64,000 bases of DNA from Streptomyces puniciscabiei (GTDB taxonomy: Bacteria > Actinomycetota > Actinomycetes > Streptomycetales > Streptomycetaceae): assembly GCF_006715785.1 (NCBI RefSeq), contig NZ_VFNX01000001.1, positions 2,122,501 to 2,186,500 of the forward strand, read 5' to 3'. Shown piece after piece: positions 1 to 8,001 of the stretch (position 1 is the first letter of the stretch; each line of letters begins with the position of its first letter). The notes beneath the pieces are model-generated. The model worked only from the letters and a program-made list of their open reading frames with translations, was not told the origin of the DNA and searched no databases. The translations under genes were made by a program, and so were the position numbers.

Positions 1-745
1 GGGCCATGACGTTCATGCCCCGGCGACGGAAGACGTCCTCCAGCACGGCGGCGGCGTCCGGGTCCTCGCCGGGCAGCACGCGGTCCCGGGAGGAGACGAG
101 CGTGACCTTCGAGCCCAGGGCCTGGTAGGCGCCTGCGAACTCGGCACCCGTCACACCGGACCCGACCACGATCAGCTCTTCCGGCAGCTCGGTGAGGTCG
201 TAGACCTGGGTCCAGTTCAGGATGCGCTCGCCGTCGGGCTGGGCGTCGGGCAGCTCGCGCGGGTGACCGCCGGTGGCGATGAGGACGGCGTCGGCGGTGA
301 GGGTCTCCTCGGAGCCGTCGGCGGCGGTGACGACGACCTTCCGGGACCCGTCGAGGCCCTGCATGCCCTCCAGCCGGCCGCGTCCGCGCATGACCCGGGC
401 GCCGGCCCGCGTGACGGAGGCGGTGATGTCGTGGGACTGCGCGAGAGCCAGCCGCTTCACCCGGCGGTTGACCTTCCCCAGGTCCACCCCGACCACCCGG
501 GCCGCCTGCTCCAGCGGCGGGGTGTCGTCGGCGACGATGATGCCGAGCTCTTCGTACGACGAGTCGAAGGTGGTCATCACCTCGGCCGTGGCGATGAGCG
601 TCTTCGACGGCACGCAGTCGGTCAGCACCGACGCTCCGCCCAGACCGTCGCAGTCGACGACGGTCACCTCCGCACCGAGCTGGGCGGCCACCAGGGCCGC
701 TTCGTATCCGCCGGGTCCGCCACCGATGATCACGATCCGAGTCAC
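1..745 (-). CDS. Flavoprotein disulfide reductase family, NAD(P)H-quinone dehydrogenase (C-terminus beyond left edge)
   Basis: FAD/NAD(P)-dependent class I pyridine nucleotide-disulfide oxidoreductase family. The N-terminus reads VTRIVIIGGGPGGYEAAL, a Rossmann GxGxxG dinucleotide fold. A second NAD(P)-binding motif (VVGSGVTGAEFA) follows near residue 180 before the gene leaves the window. The redox-loop position reads GGASVLTDCVPSK, so the first cysteine of the usual CxxxxC pair is Ser and only the second remains. A dithiol-disulfide mechanism is therefore unlikely. This matches mycobacterial LpdA, known as a quinone reductase rather than a lipoamide dehydrogenase. I chose GTG at 745; an in-frame ATG at 754 has its GGGA only two bases away. 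The gene is divergent from the GGCT-like gene at 850. Confidence 0.85.
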   Translation of the reverse strand, partial: MTRIVIIGGGPGGYEAALVAAQLGAEVTVVDCDGLGGASVLTDCVPSKTLIATAEVMTTFDSSYEELGIIVADDTPPLEQAARVVGVDLGKVNRRVKRLALAQSHDITASVTRAGARVMRGRGRLEGMQGLDGSRKVVVTAADGSEETLTADAVLIATGGHPRELPDAQPDGERILNWTQVYDLTELPEELIVVGSGVTGAEFAGAYQALGSKVTLVSSRDRVLPGEDPDAAAVLEDVFRRRGMNVMA

Positions 746-849
746 GTACCCCATTGTCCCGCACGCTTCAAGGTGCTACTGCCCGGGGGCGCACGCGAGT
801 GTCATACGGGGCGCGAGTGACGGGACTTTCCCTGCCGTACGCTCTCCCC

Positions 850-1287
850 ATGTCGCTCTATGCCGCGTACGCCGGCAACCTCGACGCGCGCCTGATGTCC
901 TTCCGCGCCCCGCACTCCCCGCTGCGCGCCACGGGCTGGCTGAACGGCTGGCGGCTGACGTTCGGCGGCGAGCACCTGGACTTCGAGGGGGCGCTGGCGA
1001 CGATCGTCGAGGACCCGCTGGCACAGGTCTTCGTCGGCCTGTACGACATCGCACCCCTGGACGAGGAGTCCCTCGACCGGTGGGAGGGCGTGGGCGACGG
1101 CCTCTACCGCCGGGTACGCGTACGCGTGCACACCCTGGACGGCGAGGAGGCCGCGTGGACGTACGTCCTCAACGGCTACGAGGGCGGCCTGCCCTCCGCC
1201 CGCTACCTGGGCGAGATCGCGGACGCGGCGGAGTCGGCCGGGGCGCCCCACGACTATGTGATGGAGCTGCGGAAACGCCCCTGCTGA
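850..1287 (+). CDS. Gamma-glutamylcyclotransferase-like (AIG2/GGCT fold) protein
   Basis: A 145-residue protein beginning MSLYAAYAGNLDARLM, which resembles the N-terminal substrate-loop signature (Y-G-S-N-L-like) of GGCT/AIG2 proteins. The length fits a single-domain GGCT fold. Family members cyclise gamma-glutamyl amines to 5-oxoproline, but the substrate here is not predictable. The ATG at 850 is preferred because homology to the fold begins there; the frame stays open upstream to 754 with no family-like residues. It stands alone between the divergent reductase and a small unrelated gene. Confidence 0.7.
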   Translation: MSLYAAYAGNLDARLMSFRAPHSPLRATGWLNGWRLTFGGEHLDFEGALATIVEDPLAQVFVGLYDIAPLDEESLDRWEGVGDGLYRRVRVRVHTLDGEEAAWTYVLNGYEGGLPSARYLGEIADAAESAGAPHDYVMELRKRPC

Positions 1288-1338
1288 GCGGGCGCCGACT
1301 CTAGAATTGGCTGCACCGACGCACCAACGGGAGAGCGC

Positions 1339-1620
1339 ATGCCCCCCACGACCACCTACGACGTCTACTACACGGTCCAGGCCGCACAGGCTCGCGATCG
1401 CCTCGACGACCGGCAGCGGAACGCGTTCGACAAGGGCATCGCCATGCTGGCCCGCGACCCCTTCCTTCCGGTGTCCCGGCCCATAGGGTCCACCGGCGAC
1501 GACCGCACGATCCGTCTCACCCAGAACATCCTGGTGGAGTACACGGTGAGCCGCGGCCGTCTGCTCATCTTCATCGTCGAGGTGTTCAACGACAAGGACA
1601 TCCTCATCACCGACGAGTGA
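1339..1620 (+). CDS. Small RelE/ParE-like hypothetical protein (93 aa)
   Basis: The 93-residue product starts at ATG 1339 after GGGAGAG. A -10-like TAGAAT at 1302-1307 suits a short leader. The sequence has an N-terminal helix pair (QAAQARDRLDDRQRNAFDKGIAML) and a C-terminal beta hairpin (LVEYTVSRGRLLIFIVEVFNDKDILIT). That pattern resembles the RelE/ParE fold. No antitoxin-sized gene adjoins it, so a toxin role is not supported. An orphan RelE-fold regulator or a plain hypothetical protein is the safer reading. Confidence 0.6.
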   Translation: MPPTTTYDVYYTVQAAQARDRLDDRQRNAFDKGIAMLARDPFLPVSRPIGSTGDDRTIRLTQNILVEYTVSRGRLLIFIVEVFNDKDILITDE

Positions 1621-1691
1621 CGGCACCGCCCGCGCGGCTGCCTTCGTCGGAAACGACAAGACAACGATCGCGATCCCGTGACGTCTGTCAT

Positions 1692-1703
1692 CTACGCGCG
1701 TAG
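1692..1703. promoter_or_regulatory. Nucleoside-regulon operator, site 1 (purine nucleoside phosphorylase)
   Basis: CTACGCGCGTAG is a perfect 12-bp palindrome. It ends 12 bases before a -10-like TACCCT (1716-1721), which lies seven bases before the GTG start at 1729, so transcription is probably leaderless. The operator covers the -35/spacer region, a repressor-like position. The same motif precedes deoC, the adenosine deaminase gene, the ABC operon and bmpA in this window. Confidence 0.75.
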
Positions 1704-1728
1704 GCGAACACCGGCTACCCTCGACCTC

Positions 1729-2553
1729 GTGAACGCATCTCTTCTTCCGGACGACATCCAGGGCGACCCGTACGCCGCCGCCGACGCCGCCGCCGCGCGC
1801 CTTCGCGCACTCACCGGCGCCGAGACCCACGACGTCGCCCTCGTGATGGGCTCCGGCTGGGCTCCGGCCGTCGACGCCCTGGGCGCACCCGACGCCGAGT
1901 TCCAGGTCACCGAGCTGCCCGGCTTCCCGCCGCCGGCCGTCGAGGGGCACGGCGGCAAGATCCGCTCGTACTCCTTCGGTGACAAGCGCGCCCTGGTCTT
2001 CCTGGGCCGCACCCACTACTACGAGGGCCGCGGCGTCGCCGCCGTCGCCCACGGCGTCCGCACCGCCGTCGCCGCCGGCTGCAAGACCGTGGTCCTCACC
2101 AACGGCTGCGGCGGCCTGCGCGAGGGCATGCGCCCCGGCCAGCCGGTCCTGATCAGCGACCACATCAACCTGACGGCGACGTCCCCGATCGTCGGCGCCA
2201 ACTTCGTCGACCTGACCGACCTGTACTCGCCCCGCCTGCGCGCCCTGTGCAAGGAGATCGACCCCTCCCTGGAGGAGGGTGTCTACGCGCAGTTCCCCGG
2301 CCCGCACTACGAGACCCCGGCCGAGATCCGCATGGCCCGCGTCATCGGCGCGGACCTGGTCGGCATGTCCACGGTCCTGGAGGCCATCGCCGCCCGCGAG
2401 GCCGGCGCCGAGGTGCTGGGCATCTCCCTCGTCACCAACCTCGCGGCCGGCATGACCGGCGAGCCCCTCAACCACGAGGAGGTCCTCCAGGCGGGCCGCG
2501 ACTCGGCGGCACGGATGGGGCAGCTGCTGGGCCAGGTGCTGGGCAAGCTGTAA
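1729..2553 (+). CDS. Purine nucleoside phosphorylase (trimeric, PNP/MTAP family)
   Basis: Phosphorolysis of inosine, guanosine and their deoxy forms to base plus (deoxy)ribose-1-phosphate in the cytosol. The 274 residues match trimeric PNP length. The phosphate loop GSGW is near residue 41, GRTHYYEG near 88, LTNGCGGL near 120, [15 protein letters not shown] near 190 and [16 protein letters not shown] near 215. The start is GTG at 1729 because the -10 element TACCCT places the transcript start there; an upstream in-frame start at 1678 would place the operator inside the gene. The PGM2-like mutase follows 125 bases downstream and would take up the sugar phosphate. Regulation is probably through the 1692-1703 palindrome. 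Confidence 0.93.
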   Translation: MNASLLPDDIQGDPYAAADAAAARLRALTGAETHDVALVMGSGWAPAVDALGAPDAEFQVTELPGFPPPAVEGHGGKIRSYSFGDKRALVFLGRTHYYEGRGVAAVAHGVRTAVAAGCKTVVLTNGCGGLREGMRPGQPVLISDHINLTATSPIVGANFVDLTDLYSPRLRALCKEIDPSLEEGVYAQFPGPHYETPAEIRMARVIGADLVGMSTVLEAIAAREAGAEVLGISLVTNLAAGMTGEPLNHEEVLQAGRDSAARMGQLLGQVLGKL

Positions 2554-2678
2554 GCGGACGCTGTACTCCTGCCCCGCCCGCCTTCCGGCCGGCGACAGTT
2601 TCCGGGCGGGCGGGAAACGGGGGTCTGGGGGCGGCGCCCCCAGTGGACCAGGCAAACCACGGAGAGGTTGATCCCAAG

Positions 2679-4310
2679 GTGCACGACGATCTCATGGCCA
2701 AGGCCAGCGCATGGCTCGCCGAGGACCCGGACCCGGAGACCCGGGACGAACTGGCCAAGCTGATCGAGGCCGGTGACGTCACGGAACTGTCGGCCCGTTT
2801 CAGCGGCACCCTCCAGTTCGGCACCGCGGGTCTCCGCGGCGAGCTGGGCGCCGGCCCGATGCGCATGAACCGCAGCGTCGTCATCAGGGCAGCCGCCGGC
2901 CTCGCCGCGTACCTGAAGAAGAACGGCCAGAGCGACGGACTCGTCGTCATCGGCTACGACGCCCGCCACAAGTCCGCCGACTTCGCCCGCGACACCGCCG
3001 CCGTGATGACCGGCGCCGGCCTGCGCGCCGCCGTACTCCCCCGCCCGCTGCCCACTCCGGTCCTGGCCTACGCCATCCGGCATCTCGGTGCGGTCGCGGG
3101 CGTCGAGGTCACCGCCAGCCACAACCCGCCCCGGGACAACGGCTACAAGGTCTACCTCGGCGACGGCTCCCAGATCGTGCCGCCCGCCGACGCGGGGATC
3201 GCCGCCGAGATCGACGCGATCGCCTCCCTGAACGACGTACCGCGACCGGACGCCGGCTGGGAGACCCTGGACGACGCGGTCCTGGACGCCTATCTGGCCC
3301 GTACGGACGCCGTGCTGGCCGAGGGCTCCCCGCGCACCGCCCGCACCGTCTACACGGCGATGCACGGCGTCGGCAAGGACGTCCTGCTGGCCGCCTTCGC
3401 CCGGGCCGGCTTCCCGGAGCCGGTGCTGGTCGCCGAGCAGGCCGACCCGGACCCGGACTTCCCTACGGTGGCCTTCCCGAACCCGGAGGAGCCGGGCGCG
3501 ATGGACCTGGCCTTCGCCCGGGCCCGCGCCACGGACCCGGACCTGGTCATCGCCAACGACCCCGACGCCGACCGCTGCGCCGTGGCCGTCAAGGACGGCG
3601 CCGACTGGCGCATGCTGCGCGGTGACGAGGTGGGTGCCCTGCTCGGCGCCCACCTGGTCCGCCGGGGCGCGACCGGCGTGTTCGCCGAGTCGATCGTCTC
3701 CTCCTCCCTCCTCGGCCGGATCGCCGAGAAGGCGGGGCTGCCGTACGAGGAGACGCTGACCGGCTTCAAGTGGATCGCCCGCGTGGACGGCCTGCGCTAC
3801 GGCTACGAGGAGGCCCTCGGCTACTGCGTGGACCCCGAGGGCGTGCGTGACAAGGACGGCATCACGGCGGCCCTGCTCGTCACCGAGCTGGCCTCGCAGC
3901 TCAAGGAGGAGGGCCGTACCCTCCTGGACCTCCTCGACGACCTCGCCGTCGACCACGGCCTGCACGCCACCGACCAGCTCTCCGTCCGCGTCCAGGACCT
4001 CTCCCTCATCGCGGACGCGATGCGCCGCCTGCGCGAGCAGCCGCCGACCGAGCTGGCGGGCCTGGCCGTCGTCCGGGCCGAGGACCTCACCCGGGGCACG
4101 CAGACGCTGCCGCCCACGGACGGCCTGCGCTACACCCTCGACGGCGCCCGCGTGATCGTCCGCCCGAGCGGCACGGAGCCGAAGCTGAAGTGCTACCTGG
4201 AGGTCGTCGTGCCGGTCGCGGACCACGCGGCGCTTCCGGCCGCCCGTGCCCGCGCGACGGAACTCCTCACCGCGATCAAGCGGGACCTGTCGGCGGCCGC
4301 CGGCATCTGA
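2679..4310 (+). CDS. Alpha-D-phosphohexomutase family, PGM2-like; likely phosphopentomutase
   Basis: Annotation pipelines would call this phosphomannomutase/phosphoglucomutase. The 543 residues carry FGTAGLRGELG near 50, the phosphoserine loop TASHNPPRDNGYKVY near 150, the metal loop NDPDADRC near 290, GFKWIARVDG near 365 and the phosphate site RPSGTEPKLKCY near 490. The TASHNP..DNGYKVY and ETLTGFKW signatures are those of the PGM2 branch, whose mammalian member isomerises ribose-1-phosphate and deoxyribose-1-phosphate. Its place directly after PNP, with no deoB in the window, supports the pentomutase role by inference. GTG 2679 was chosen, with GGAGAGG at 2661-2667; ATG 2694 is the alternative. 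A strong hairpin follows at 4341. Confidence 0.88.
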   Translation: MHDDLMAKASAWLAEDPDPETRDELAKLIEAGDVTELSARFSGTLQFGTAGLRGELGAGPMRMNRSVVIRAAAGLAAYLKKNGQSDGLVVIGYDARHKSADFARDTAAVMTGAGLRAAVLPRPLPTPVLAYAIRHLGAVAGVEVTASHNPPRDNGYKVYLGDGSQIVPPADAGIAAEIDAIASLNDVPRPDAGWETLDDAVLDAYLARTDAVLAEGSPRTARTVYTAMHGVGKDVLLAAFARAGFPEPVLVAEQADPDPDFPTVAFPNPEEPGAMDLAFARARATDPDLVIANDPDADRCAVAVKDGADWRMLRGDEVGALLGAHLVRRGATGVFAESIVSSSLLGRIAEKAGLPYEETLTGFKWIARVDGLRYGYEEALGYCVDPEGVRDKDGITAALLVTELASQLKEEGRTLLDLLDDLAVDHGLHATDQLSVRVQDLSLIADAMRRLREQPPTELAGLAVVRAEDLTRGTQTLPPTDGLRYTLDGARVIVRPSGTEPKLKCYLEVVVPVADHAALPAARARATELLTAIKRDLSAAAGI

Positions 4311-4340
4311 CCCGTACGACACCGATCCCGTAAGACACCG

Positions 4341-4370
4341 ATGGGGTGCCCCCGGCCCGGGGCACCCCAT
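4341..4370 (+). terminator. Rho-independent-type hairpin after the PNP/PGM2-like pair
   Basis: A perfect 12-bp stem (ATGGGGTGCCCC with its complement) encloses a 6-base loop, 30 bases past the mutase stop. No U-tract follows, which is normal for Streptomyces terminators. The remaining bases to 4545 hold no gene I can support. Confidence 0.7.
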
Positions 4371-4545
4371 TCGTCGTTCCAGGGCCCCGGTTTCCCTCGA
4401 CTCCCCGGAGGAGAACCGCCCTTCACCTCCCGCAAAGCCTTCGCGCGGCACCGAGCGGCGCGCCCCTCTTAGCACGACTCGCCCCCACCGCCACGGCGAC
4501 ACGCTGCGGCGCGGTGCGACACGCTGCGACACGACGGAGGTGAGC

Positions 4546-4575
4546 ATGCGTCAGAAGATCCGCCGGAAGGCCTAA
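4546..4575 (+). CDS. Candidate 9-codon mini-ORF (MRQKIRRKA) with strong ribosome-binding site
   Basis: ATG at 4546 follows a perfect GGAGG (4536-4540) with a 5-base spacer and encodes MRQKIRRKA before a TAA stop, immediately followed by TAG. The peptide is strongly basic (four Arg/Lys of nine plus a C-terminal KA). It lies 200 bases upstream of the secreted-protein gene at 4776 in relatively A/T-rich sequence. It could be a leader peptide, a remnant, or chance. The Shine-Dalgarno quality is the only positive evidence. Confidence 0.3.
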   Translation: MRQKIRRKA

Positions 4576-4775
4576 TAGTCGGTCAATCTGCTTTTATTCA
4601 CGGCAATTTGATGGACCGCCGAGGCTCCCCGGGAGAGCGGATACACCACTGAAAATACCCCTATTGGCCCCTCGTACCTGTCTTCCTATATGACCAATAT
4701 GACTGGTGTGGGTACTTTTACTCACGAGCCGGCTGACGGGCCGGTATCTCTGAAACCGGAGACAGGAGAAGCGAT

Positions 4776-5312
4776 ATGAAGCTCCCCCGTTCCACCGTGG
4801 TCACTGCTGGTGTCGCATCCGCCGCCGCCCTGGCCGCGACCGGCATCACCTACGCCTCGGCGGCCTCCGCCCCGGCGCCCCAGTCAGCCCCGGCAGCTGC
4901 CGCCGCGGCGCCCCTCGGCGGCGACAACGGGCAGGGCAAGGGCAACGAGGGTTGGAGCAAGCGCGAGGAGGGCGACTGGGGCCGGATCCAGATCAACGAG
5001 CGGTCGTACTCCGCCCACCCGGGCGACTGCATCACCGTGGTCAGCGGCCTCGGCGCCCGGAGTCTGAACATCCGCAACGACAGCCACAAGACCGTCGAGG
5101 TCTTCCGCGGAGTGGTCTGCGACAACGGCGCCCCCATCGCCACCGTCGGCCCCCACAGCTCCGCGGACGGTGTCCACGTGGGGAAGGTCGACGACATCCG
5201 CATCAAGGACGGTGTGGTGGCCAGCTTCCGCGTGATCCACCGCGACGGCTGGGGCGGCGGCGACTGGGACGGCGGGAACTGGGGCGGCGGGAACTGGGGC
5301 GGCGGCAAGTAG
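4776..5312 (+). CDS. Secreted protein with C-terminal Gly/Trp repeats, unknown function
   Basis: A Sec signal peptide spans residues 1 to about 30 (MKLPRSTVVTAGVASAAALA...), followed by an Ala/Pro-rich linker. A compact domain of about 110 residues has two cysteines (GDCITVV, GVVCDNG) likely forming one disulfide. The tail is built of WGGGDWD/GGNWGGGNW repeats. The start at 4776 has GGAGACAGGAGAAG just upstream. I recognise no family. Exported, presumably associated with the wall or medium. Terminator hairpin at 5336. Confidence 0.75.
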   Translation: MKLPRSTVVTAGVASAAALAATGITYASAASAPAPQSAPAAAAAAPLGGDNGQGKGNEGWSKREEGDWGRIQINERSYSAHPGDCITVVSGLGARSLNIRNDSHKTVEVFRGVVCDNGAPIATVGPHSSADGVHVGKVDDIRIKDGVVASFRVIHRDGWGGGDWDGGNWGGGNWGGGK

Positions 5313-5335
5313 CCCAGCACCCGCGATCTCGGGGA

Positions 5336-5364
5336 GCTCCGGCCCGCCGGAATCGGGCCGGAGC
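5336..5364 (+). terminator. Terminator hairpin after the Gly/Trp-rich secreted protein
   Basis: An 11-bp perfect stem (GCTCCGGCCCG with its complement) and a 7-base loop begin 23 bases after the stop at 5312. The rest of the roughly 300-base gap to 5613 shows no credible coding sequence on either strand. Confidence 0.65.
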
Positions 5365-5613
5365 ACCGGTTGTGCCCATTGTCCGACGGCCCACGCGCCG
5401 TGCGCATCCCACCATGGCCGGGCACCGGGCGCCGTACGCCGGGTGTCCGGACGGCCGTCCCTTCCGTCACCGGCCGATCCGCCGGTGGTGCCCGCCCGAA
5501 CGCCTTCCGTCGGCGCCCGCGCCGACGGCACGGCCGTCGGCTTCCTTCCCATCGTTTCCCCACGCCCGAACGGGTGAAGGGGCGTTCGTATTCGACACTG
5601 CGGGGTGAGTGAG

Positions 5614-6093
5614 ATGAGTGTGGCCCTGGTGGAGGACATCAGCGACGACACCTACGTCCTGGACCTCCTCACCATCACACTGACCCCCGCCCTGCCGTGG
5701 CTCGGTCACCAGGTCCGCTGCGAGATGGACGGCCACCTCAAGGAGACCGTCGACCTGACCCTGGTCACCTGCCACGTGATCATGAAGTTCGGTCCGGTGA
5801 AGATGCTGGACCGGTGGTACCGGCTGCCCGACCTGCTGGCGCGCATGGGCGCCAGCATGCCGCGGGACCTCAATCCCCCGGCCGGGCCCTGGAAGCAGGC
5901 CTGGATCCTGCAGCTGCCCGAGGCGGTGCCGGTGGCCGAGCACCAGATCCGCGTGCGCGCGCGGACGGGGGACGGAAAGAACTTCTTCGCGCTGGACATC
6001 CCGATGAACTTCAACCGCAGGTTCCATCCGTCCAGGGCGAACGGCGGCGGAGGCTCACGCATGTTCCAAAGCCCACGCTGCCGCGTGCCATGA
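5614..6093 (+). CDS. Hypothetical protein (159 aa), beta-rich
   Basis: I do not recognise the family. The 159-residue protein lacks a signal peptide or membrane segment. It alternates hydrophobic and polar residues in a beta-sandwich-like way (LTITLTPALPW, VDLTLVTCHVIMKFG, HQIRVRARTGDGKNFFALDIPMNF). It has two internal cysteines before a short basic, Gly-rich tail. ATG 5614 was chosen because GGTGAG sits five bases upstream; GTG 5605 is in frame but has no ribosome-binding site. It stands alone, convergent with the PH-domain gene. Confidence 0.65.
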   Translation: MSVALVEDISDDTYVLDLLTITLTPALPWLGHQVRCEMDGHLKETVDLTLVTCHVIMKFGPVKMLDRWYRLPDLLARMGASMPRDLNPPAGPWKQAWILQLPEAVPVAEHQIRVRARTGDGKNFFALDIPMNFNRRFHPSRANGGGGSRMFQSPRCRVP

Positions 6094-6195
6094 GCCCCGG
6101 CCGACACCCCACGCCGCCGCGTGCCGCGAGCCCCGGCCCACCCCGGCCGGCCCCCGCTGATCCCTTCGACGCCGATCCCTTCGACCGGGACAGCC

Positions 6196-6900
6196 TCACC
6201 CCGCGGCGAGCAGGATCAGCAGCAGCACCGCACCCGCCAGCGTGGGCGCGATCACCTCGTACGCCCAGCGCACGGTGACCTCCCCCCGCGCCGACTCCGC
6301 CTCGCCACGCCGGTCCAGCAGGTCCCGCAGGTCGTCCATGGCCTGGTCGGCCTCCGCGCGGGTCGGTCCGGCCGCGACGTCCGCGGCGCCGGCGCCGCCG
6401 AAGCCGCCCGTGCCGCCGAAACCGAAGCCGAGGCCGCGGCGCGCCGGCGCCCCGCCGCGGCCCGGCTGACCCGCGGCCCGCGCCTTGCGCATCTCCGCCT
6501 TCTTGCGGGCCCGCAGCGATACCGGGATCGACCACAGCTGGTATTTGCCGCCGGACTTCACGACGACCTCGTTGGAGTAGCCGGAGCGCAGCGAGGCGAT
6601 CTCTCCCCAGGGCAGGCTGATCACCCGGAACGGGTTGCGCACCCGCAGCCGGTCCTCGCCCGCGAAGACCGCCGGGCGGAGCGTGAAGGCGATCACCAGC
6701 GGCACGATCAGGATCATCGCGGCGAGCGCCAGCCACGGCGTGCGGCCATGGCCCCGGAACAGCGCGTCGAAGCCGAGCCAGCCGACGACGGCGAGCAGCA
6801 GCACGCCGCCCACGAGCGCCATGGGCGAGCGGTAGATCCGGTCCTTGACGGCGGGGCCCGGGGGCTGTGACGCGGGAGACTGGTGGTCGGGGGTGGTCAT
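6196..6900 (-). CDS. PH domain-containing membrane protein
   Basis: 234 residues. Two N-terminal membrane helices (about 30-50 and 60-82) precede a bacterial PH-like segment (GEDRLRVRNPFRVISLPWGEIASLRSGYSNEVVVKSGGKYQLWSIP). A basic/Gly-rich linker and a C-terminal membrane helix (VIAPTLAGAVLLLILLAAG) follow. This architecture is typical of actinobacterial PH-domain proteins of unknown function. ATG at 6900 was chosen; a GTG five codons upstream is possible. It is divergent from deoC, with about 100 bases between them that carry the nucleoside operator. Confidence 0.78.
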   Translation of the reverse strand: MTTPDHQSPASQPPGPAVKDRIYRSPMALVGGVLLLAVVGWLGFDALFRGHGRTPWLALAAMILIVPLVIAFTLRPAVFAGEDRLRVRNPFRVISLPWGEIASLRSGYSNEVVVKSGGKYQLWSIPVSLRARKKAEMRKARAAGQPGRGGAPARRGLGFGFGGTGGFGGAGAADVAAGPTRAEADQAMDDLRDLLDRRGEAESARGEVTVRWAYEVIAPTLAGAVLLLILLAAG

Positions 6901-7004
6901 GGGCCCAGTCTGCACGACCCCGGCGGCGGTGCCGCCACGCGCCCCGGAACCGGCGCTCAGCTGTGATCTTCGGCCGGGATATGAGCACCGGGGCTATACA
7001 TCTG

Positions 7005-7016
7005 CTACGCGCGTAG
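7005..7016. promoter_or_regulatory. Nucleoside-regulon operator, site 2 (deoC operon)
   Basis: Perfect palindrome CTACGCGCGTAG inside the 17-base spacer before a -10-like TATGCT (7018-7023), which is seven bases before the deoC GTG at 7030. This geometry predicts a leaderless, repressor-controlled promoter. Confidence 0.78.
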
Positions 7017-7029
7017 ATATGCTCGTCTG

Positions 7030-7995
7030 GTGACCATGCCCACCACTGCACCCACAGCACACGCTCTCGCTGACGTCACCGCGTCCGACAGCACGCTGCG
7101 CCGCTTCCTGCACGGGCTGCCCGGCGTCGACGCGGTCGGCCTGGAGGCGCGCGCCGCGTCTCTCGGCACCCGTTCCATCAAGACCACCGCGAAGGCGTAC
7201 GCCATCGACCTCGCCATCTCGATGGTCGACCTGACGACGCTGGAAGGCGCGGACACCCCGGGCAAGGTCCGGGCGCTCGGCGCCAAGGCGGTCCACCCCG
7301 ACCCCACCGACCGTACGGCCCCGACGACGGCCGCGGTCTGCGTCTACCCGGACATGGTGGCCGTCGCCAAGGAGGCCGTCGCCGGTTCCGGCGTCAAGGT
7401 CGCCTCGGTCGCCACCGCGTTCCCGGCCGGCCGTGCCGCCCTCGACGTGAAGCTGGCCGACGTGCGGGACGCCGTCGCCGCGGGCGCCGACGAGATCGAC
7501 ATGGTCATCGACCGTGGCGCGTTCCTCGCCGGCAAGTACCTGAAGGTGTACGACGAGATCGTGGCCGTGAAGGACGCCTGCGGCGACAGCGCCCGGCTGA
7601 AGGTCATCTTCGAGACCGGCGAGCTGTCGACCTACGACAACATCCGCCGCGCCTCCTGGCTCGGCATGCTGGCCGGCGCCGACTTCATCAAGACCTCGAC
7701 CGGCAAGGTGGCGGTGAACGCGACCCCCGCCAACACCCTGCTCATGCTGGAGGCCGTACGGGACTTCCGCGCCCAGACCGGCGTCCAGGTCGGCGTGAAG
7801 CCGGCCGGCGGCATCCGCACCTCCAAGGACGCCGTCAAGTTCCTGGTCCTGGTCAACGAGACCGCGGGCGAGGACTGGCTGGACAACCACTGGTTCCGCT
7901 TCGGCGCCTCCTCGCTGCTGAACGACCTGCTGATGCAGCGTCAGAAGCTGGCCACCGGCCGCTACTCCGGCCCCGACTACGTGACGGTGGACTGA
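7030..7995 (+). CDS. deoC: Deoxyribose-phosphate aldolase
   Basis: Class I aldolase splitting 2-deoxyribose-5-phosphate into acetaldehyde and glyceraldehyde-3-phosphate. The 321 residues form a TIM barrel with an N-terminal extension. Catalytic elements are visible: EIDMVIDRG (Asp), LKVIFETG, the Schiff-base lysine in FIKTSTGK and the second lysine in VGVKPAGGIRT. GTG 7030 fits a leaderless start; ATG 7036 is an alternative. Two aldehyde dehydrogenase genes follow (7 bases, then an 8-base overlap), making a three-gene operon that disposes of the acetaldehyde. Operator at 7005-7016. Confidence 0.95.
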   Translation: MTMPTTAPTAHALADVTASDSTLRRFLHGLPGVDAVGLEARAASLGTRSIKTTAKAYAIDLAISMVDLTTLEGADTPGKVRALGAKAVHPDPTDRTAPTTAAVCVYPDMVAVAKEAVAGSGVKVASVATAFPAGRAALDVKLADVRDAVAAGADEIDMVIDRGAFLAGKYLKVYDEIVAVKDACGDSARLKVIFETGELSTYDNIRRASWLGMLAGADFIKTSTGKVAVNATPANTLLMLEAVRDFRAQTGVQVGVKPAGGIRTSKDAVKFLVLVNETAGEDWLDNHWFRFGASSLLNDLLMQRQKLATGRYSGPDYVTVD

Positions 7996-8001
7996 TCCCC
8001 C

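Noticed and set aside
1111..1130. Further nucleoside operator (GTACGCGTACGCG)
   Set aside because: It lies inside the GGCT-like coding region and does not match CTACGCGCGTAG in spacing or arms.
1339..1620. Toxin-antitoxin module around the RelE-like protein
   Set aside because: No small antitoxin-like gene adjoins it on either side.
802..2655. 617-codon antisense open frame across the PNP gene, and similar long frames at 6994-9450, 37252-38751 and 45757-48411
   Set aside because: High GC content keeps antisense frames open; composition is Arg/Gly/Ala/Val-rich without domains, and convincing genes lie on the other strand.
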